Of a stretch of DNA of 64,000 nucleotides, positions 59,618-64,000 are shown piece by piece. A program made the translations under genes and the position numbers. Source of the stretch: Podospora pseudoanserina (taxonomy: Eukaryota > Ascomycota > Sordariomycetes > Sordariales > Podosporaceae). The stretch lies in the NCBI RefSeq assembly GCF_035222485.1, contig NW_026946672.1:62001-126000 (forward strand), in the 5' to 3' direction. The notes beneath the pieces were generated by a model, which ran no database searches, was not told where the DNA came from, and worked only from the letters and a program-made list of their open reading frames with translations. Within the stretch, counting starts at the first letter, position 1, and every line of letters begins with the position of its first letter.

Positions 59618-59664
59618 GAAAGTGTACGACTCGCTTGTCTGTACGACTCGCTTATCACGCACGT
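59618..59664 (-). repeat. Right inverted terminal repeat of the Fot1/pogo element
   Basis: Forty-seven bases, the inverse of the left end but with one 17-bp unit fewer. Confidence 0.85.
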
Positions 59665-60193
59665 TATCACTCGACTTTCCCTTTACGGTAACATTGATGT
59701 CCCTATGATCGATGCCGATTCGGATGACTCAGATGAGTCCTACCAGATAGACGGACAATACGAGGCAGTTGACCCTTACAAGATCAAGGAGTTCGCCCCC
59801 ATGTTCAAGGCCTTCAAAAGGCTTGAAAAACTGGTAATGACAGATGAACCTATGATGCCTTCATCTGGATTTGATGCCTGGATGAGGGATGAAGCTGAGG
59901 GCGGTCGGAAGTCGGCCTACCAGTGCGAATGGTGCTACACCCACCTATTCAAATGCGACAGACAGCGACTGAAATCTGCCCGTGCGATCTTCAAATCCTG
60001 TGGAGAGCAATTGACTAGCGTTTCCTTCATCAACAAAGGGAAAGGAACTGAGTACATGAGAGACCCGGGCAACGCCAAGGAGCCCGTAATAGTCCGAAGT
60101 TTCGCAACCCTTTCTTCACCTATCTTACAAATGCTATGTCCATCGGGAAAGATGACAGTCCGATACGGGTGCTGCGGTAGGGCTTTTGGGTGA

Positions 60194-60988
60194 GAATGCA
60201 CCTGGGAGGGCCATTAATGGCGATAGACATGTGCTACACAATTTCATGAAAGGAGCTGATGGAGTATCTTGGAAGGCCTATCCGCTATCGTTAAATCTCT
60301 ACCAATGTCCGCCTCATATTGGCTGTTTTTTTAGAGACCTATGATATATTTTCAAGCCTGTCGACTGCCTGTACCTCCAAATAGCTGTCAATTATTTGCA
60401 ATTTCTATCGTCTGTCTTTCAGCTCTCCTTTGATGAATGACGAGAATAAGGCTGCAGAGAAACATAAATTGGGCGGTGGCCAGCATTTCGGCGTCCTGCC
60501 GTGGTGATGTGTGGCACACGGTGTGATACTTACTACATCCAGCAAAAGAACACCAAAGGACAGGAAAAATCTAGGAAGTTGTGAAAGAAGAGGGTGTAAG
60601 TGAAGTGAGAAAGCCATTCTTTTGCCGCCTCTTACATTAGAGATATTCCATCGAGAGACAGTCGACGCCACACACGACAGCGTTTACTTGCTTTCGGGAT
60701 AATGATATGACGAGTCTGTCCTAAACCATCTGACCAAAGAGATCTACTTTCGCTCATCCTTGAAAAGATGCGTTGAACTTGTCCGTCCATTCAACATTCA
60801 TGTCCTCAGCTCGTGTTGTGGATTGTGGGCGAGGCTCAAGGTGAGACATTCACATCATGTTGACAATCTAATTCAGGTACCTCATCTCATCTCACGGCCG
60901 GATATTAGGTTTGAGGAATTCCAGATTGGTGGGACCAACCGCAAAAAGTTGAAGTAATTAGAATTGATGCCAAAATACCTATGGGTTG
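60194..60988. other. Intergenic, convergent F-box and peroxidase genes
   Basis: The 3' ends of a plus-strand and a minus-strand gene face each other here. No further gene was found. The frames at 60405-60671 (minus) and 60760-60957 (plus) show no family features. Confidence 0.45.
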
Positions 60989-61952
60989 CTACTTGTATTC
61001 CCTCCCCTCCTTCCGCCACTTGACCGCGAGCCCAGTGCCTCCAACCGCCTCCACCTTCTTGTGCAACTCCAAAATCTGGCCAAGCGTCAGCATTGAAGAC
61101 GACCGCTTGAACCCCTCCTGAAACGGCAACCTCTCCTCTTCTGTCACTCCATGTCAGCAAAACACAGTCATCATCTCCTTGCCGACATGACAAAACGAGG
61201 AAACATACCAAACAACACCTTGACCCAGTCAGTGCGTGCATTCCCCTGCGTTCCCTCCCCAAAGACCATGAGATACAGACAGGTCTCCAGAATGGAGAAC
61301 CTGTTCTGATCATCAGTCAGGTTAAACTCCGGGTTGGAAGCCCTTGCACTCTCCACTCGTTCCTTTCTGGCCTTTGCGGCAACTTCAAGGGGGATTTTTC
61401 TCCAGTCCTCGGAAGTGTTTAAAGACTGTTTCCCAAGTCTCGGGGGAGAAGGAGTGGTTATCGCCAAAGAAGACGTCTTTTCTGCTGAGGGAGGCGTCGT
61501 GTTCGATGACTGCCCAGGTAGAGGGGTATGTGTCAGCGTGCTTACTCATGGTGATGACAGGGGGAGTGTGAGGTGCTTTGGTGATACTTACCACCGTGTT
61601 TGTTCAGGTCGTCCAGGTTGAAGGTAAGCCAGCTGCCGGTGGTTGAGGTCTGAAGGGCTTTGAGCCCGACGATGAGGGTGGCGTCTGGTGCGAGATTGAT
61701 GCCTTCTTTGGCGGCTTGGATGAGTTTGAGGAGGGAGACGTTGGACCCATCGCGGGGCAGGTAAGCGTGGTTTGCGAGGGCGTTTACCATGGGGCAGGGG
61801 CTTCGTTTGTCGGTGGGGGAAGGAGCTTGAAAGGCGTGGTCTTGTTGGGGGTTGGTTTCCTGGTTAGGGGAAGATATGAGGGACTCGATCGTGCTGTAGG
61901 TCGCGGTGAATATCGAGGAGAAGGATGTGATGACTTTGAAGGCAAGCGACAT
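60989..61952 (-). CDS. Peroxidase_2 family haem-thiolate peroxidase (chloroperoxidase/peroxygenase type), one frameshift
   Basis: Three exons on the minus strand: 61952-61592, 61509-61209 and 61140-60989. Introns 61591-61510 (GTAAGT...GCAG) and 61208-61141 (GTATGT...GACAG with GCTGAC branch) both fit in phase. The predicted protein is about 270 residues, usual for the family. It has SPCPMVNALANHAYLPRDG, whose cysteine is the axial haem ligand, and IEHDASLSRKDVFFGDNHSF, the conserved EHD-S-R motif with the catalytic glutamate region. Exon 2 carries one base too many: dropping one base of the run at 61389-61393 (G on plus, C on minus) joins FKHFRGLEKNP to LEVAAKARKERVESARA. This is either a sequencing slip or a real mutation. 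No clear secretion signal is seen. Members oxidise or halogenate organic substrates with H2O2. Confidence 0.8.
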
Positions 61953-62621
61953 TTTGGCGTTGAGTGGTGGTTGCTTGATGTGGGCCGCTTGGAGAATGGA
62001 AGGTGAGGTTTGGGAGGTGCTGGGGTGGATGTCTGGATGCCTGACACGGAAGATGGCAATGAATCGGTTCGGAAATCTACCAGCAGAAGGATGAAAACAA
62101 GTCCGAGTCTTTCAAAGGATTGCGATGTGATTTTATCGTTCATGGAGTTCATGCTTTGGGATCTGAGTGAGATGCACGTGCCCCAGTCACCCACATCAAG
62201 CACCGTGTGTCTGGGGTAACATCTGACTGGGTCAAGTGCACGCCAAAATTACCCTAGCCTAGTGCTCACGCTGTGTTTCACATTCAGAAATTCATGTGAG
62301 CCAATCTTCTGGATGACGTTTCAAAGCGACTGAATATCTACTGCCAGCTGCAAGTGCATCACATGTTCAGTCTTCCATGTCAAAACCTTATTCCAACCTC
62401 CCCTGTCAGGCATCGTAGCATTGCAGCGCTCGTTTTATGAACACAATACGGAGGAAGTGTAGATATCAGTGATGATGTATTGTGAGAGAACTACCAATGA
62501 TCTCAAGAGGAAACCGAACAAAAGTCAAATATAACCTCCAAACCGGACCGAGTAACATAGTACCAGACGTTGTTCGAAGAATGAATGTGGCGCCGAGCCA
62601 ACTGGCTATTCGTCAGGTATA
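61953..62621. other. Intergenic, upstream of the peroxidase gene
   Basis: This should hold the promoter of the minus-strand peroxidase gene. No gene was recognised; frames such as 61784-62203 overlap the peroxidase exon in other phases. Confidence 0.4.
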
Positions 62622-63186
62622 TCAGATTCTCTCTTCTCCCCAGTACCTTGCATAAGCAACCCCACCCAAAGCCACACCAAGAGTGACAAGATTCCCCGTC
62701 AAACCAGATATGAAACTCGAAAATGCAGCGTCGCAGAGTGAACATTGTACCATAGTCTCTGTAACTTGGTGGCATCCGTCGCCATGATTACACATGTGTC
62801 CGCAATTAGGAAAGATGGAGCTTGATCCATTCTGCGTGAGGTTGGAGCCATGGTGTGTGAATGACTTTCGAAAGTATTGTCTCAGACGCTGATTGGCAAA
62901 AAACACCACTACATAAGGTCAGGCAATCCCACCCGAGATGAAGGCAGGGAAAATACGTACCGGCAAACTCGGGTAGTCGAGGGAGTTTGGCTGCTGGGTT
63001 GTAATTAAAGAGTGAAGACTTTCTCAGATTGGTTTTGATGCCCGGCGGATTTGGGATGTCGCGCTGTCTTATGTGAAAACGCATCCTATACATCCTGGGA
63101 AGCACACTTGATTTAGATGCTGGATCTGATAGGTATTGTCTTTGCAAATGACGTGTTTCATAGTTCAAATGTCTGTCTTGGAGCAT
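62622..63186 (-). CDS. Small hypothetical protein with C-terminal hydrophobic segment
   Basis: A two-exon model on the minus strand (63186-62961 and 62908-62622) gives 170 residues. The 52-bp intron starts GTACGT and ends TATGTAG with a GCCTGAC branch. The first exon is basic (MRFHIRQRDIPNPPGI). The second has a cysteine/histidine cluster (NCGHMCNHGDGCHQ, CSLC) and ends with FISGLTGNLVTLGVALGGVA, a likely membrane segment. I recognise no family. The start could also be the later ATG at MYRMRF. It may be part of a longer gene. Confidence 0.4.
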
Positions 63187-63845
63187 AAGAACCTGCTTTG
63201 CACACCCCGCAGCAAATGGCGAGATTGTAGTAAGATTGGGACATCCCGCTGTAAGAAGTTAATCGAGGGTCTTGGCTATTGCGCAGCCCCTCTCTCGATT
63301 TTCTTATTGGGCTGGGAGACGCGTCACGGTTCCAAAGAGGTGCATTGTACAGATAAGGCTTTTTGACGTGGCAAATGGGCACCACCCCTGAGCCCTCAGA
63401 GGTTATTTTCTTTTTTCTTTTTCTTTTTTCGGAAAAAGCGGTCAGCTTTGAGTTGATCATTCCCATCCACGGGCTTCATATTCTCGAGCAAAACCTGTTA
63501 CATGATCCAGCCCAAGGGTGACTTGTTTCTTCAATCATCGAAGCACCATGGCAACCACACGCCACTGTTAAGTTTTTGATCAAGAAAAGTGGTGCTATAC
63601 ATCCGGATCTCTATAAGGTGGGAAAGAGGAAGGCATGTAATTAATCATCATGATAAATTCCTGCCGAGATAAGATAGTGAGGTACCTGGATCGGCTTTGA
63701 GCAAGACGGAAAATGCCGCATGATGCGCAATATCTAGCCAGGCTGTCATGGGACTTTACTTACAAACCCGACCCTAAGAGGCGTAAACTTGCCTGAGACC
63801 AATATGTGTAGCATCAGCTTCTTGTTTCTACCAATCCTTCCATAT
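63187..63845. other. Intergenic, no gene recognised
   Basis: A short pyrimidine-rich run (TTTTC repeats) lies at 63405-63430. The sequence between it and the AA9-like gene shows no coherent frame. Confidence 0.4.
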
Positions 63846-64000
63846 TTACTGTGCAGGACACCCGAAGACGGCGGGGCCGGGAATGTTGTATGGTCCAGCT
63901 GATATTGAGACAGTTAAATCGTTGTTCAAGACCCATAAGCATGGCAGCGGCACTTACGAGCCCAAACTTGGAACAGAATGGAAGGGTCCTCCGCGTCATA
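63846..64000 (-). CDS. AA9-like lytic polysaccharide monooxygenase, C-terminal end (partial)
   Basis: The minus strand enters at the window edge. Exon 64000-63958 reads YDAEDPSILFQVWA, an intron 63957-63899 (GTAAGT...TATCAG) follows, and the last exon 63898-63846 reads GPYNIPGPAVFGCPAQ and stops. The pattern Y-x-A-x-DP-x-IL-F-x-x-W, then Y-x-IPGPA-V close to the end, is typical of the C-terminus of AA9 enzymes, which cleave cellulose oxidatively with copper. The catalytic histidine brace is outside the window, so the family call rests on this tail only. No carbohydrate-binding module follows. Confidence 0.55.

Larger units (their letters stand above)
57785..59664 (+). mobile_element. Fot1/pogo-type (Tc1/mariner superfamily) DNA transposon
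   Basis: The element is 1880 bp with inverted ends starting ACGTGCGTGATAAGCGAG and a duplicated TA at 57783-57784 and 59665-59666. It encodes one transposase frame with early stops. Both termini carry a 17-bp unit repeated in tandem, three copies on the left and two on the right. It lies in the last exon of the F-box gene. The clean ends and the intact frame of the host gene on both sides suggest a fairly recent insertion. Confidence 0.92.
56610..60193 (+). pseudogene. F-box protein gene broken by a DNA transposon
   Basis: The first exon (56610-56977) encodes a basic N-terminus (MVTTRSQSRREAPKRKF) and an F-box at about 48-95 (ATLDTLPTELLCQIFEDHKI, LSLVCKRLCTILRPVLF). An intron starts GTATGT at 56978; its acceptor is either 57030 or, keeping one long frame, 57064. 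The next exon has leucine-rich-like segments (QAFQVLAQMPNLTKLSMDGF, CWPVLSSVQILTL). An intron at 57697-57760 (GTAAG...TTCAG) follows. The last exon is split: FPN before and ITRLSLYGNI after the transposon at 57785-59664. Without transposon and one TA the frame runs in phase to a stop at 60193 (516 codons with the 57064 acceptor). F-box proteins bring substrates to SCF ubiquitin ligases. As it stands the reading enters the transposon and stops. Confidence 0.75.

Noticed and set aside
1-64000. CRISPR array, rRNA genes, telomere repeats, Starship captain
   Set aside because: None of these patterns was seen. Runs such as CTTAACCTTAA near 41500 are not telomeric repeats.

Overview
The window comes from a filamentous ascomycete (Pezizomycotina). 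Three things point there: short GT-AG introns of 50-90 bp with CTNAC-type branch sites, fungal gene families (Zn(2)-Cys(6) factor, CorA-like and F-box proteins, Peroxidase_2 haem peroxidase, AA9 polysaccharide monooxygenase, Fot1/pogo transposon), and heavy repeat-induced point mutation (RIP). Genus and species cannot be told from the sequence alone.

Positions 1-53308 form an AT-rich repeat block in which CpA and TpG are almost absent while CpG survives, the usual footprint of RIP. Six near-complete Ty3/gypsy chromovirus elements lie here, from two related families (A: LTR about 451 bp; B: LTR 404 bp). Three are nested inside a fourth: A1 (1963-31817, minus) contains B1 (4241-26562, minus), which contains B2 (5366-20286, plus), which contains B3 (6435-13896, minus). 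Every B insertion keeps a perfect 5-bp target duplication (TSD). A2 (32178-39694, plus) and B4 (45846-53308, minus) stand alone. Four solo LTRs also occur: two of an unrelated family D, one B and one C. The flanking duplications of A1 and A2 are swapped in inverted form, which points to an ectopic inversion of the 360 bp between them.

Each of the six elements has the same extra block between pol and the 3' LTR: an open frame antisense to gag-pol, then exactly 51 bp later, on the same strand, a 70-bp tRNA-like cloverleaf. The layout is shared by both families, and I consider it the most interesting and possibly undescribed feature of the window.

Between the elements are mutated remains of host genes, readable because nearly all in-frame stops are TAA/TAG where CAA, CAG or TGG would be expected: a TPR-repeat protein (about 1523-1745), a protein with a Helo-like STAND N-terminal region and three EH domains (39695-41420), and the C-terminal part of a Zn(2)-Cys(6) transcription factor (44890-45845). 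B4 split that factor; its unmutated DNA-binding end lies at 53309-53670 on the far side of the element.

Positions 53309-64000 are ordinary genic sequence: a CorA-like membrane protein gene (plus), an F-box gene (plus) broken by a Fot1/pogo DNA transposon at a TA target, a Peroxidase_2 gene (minus) with one extra base in a C/G run, a small gene of unknown function (minus), and the last two exons of an AA9-like gene (minus) at the window edge. Gene models are read by eye; splice sites and start codons are inferred.
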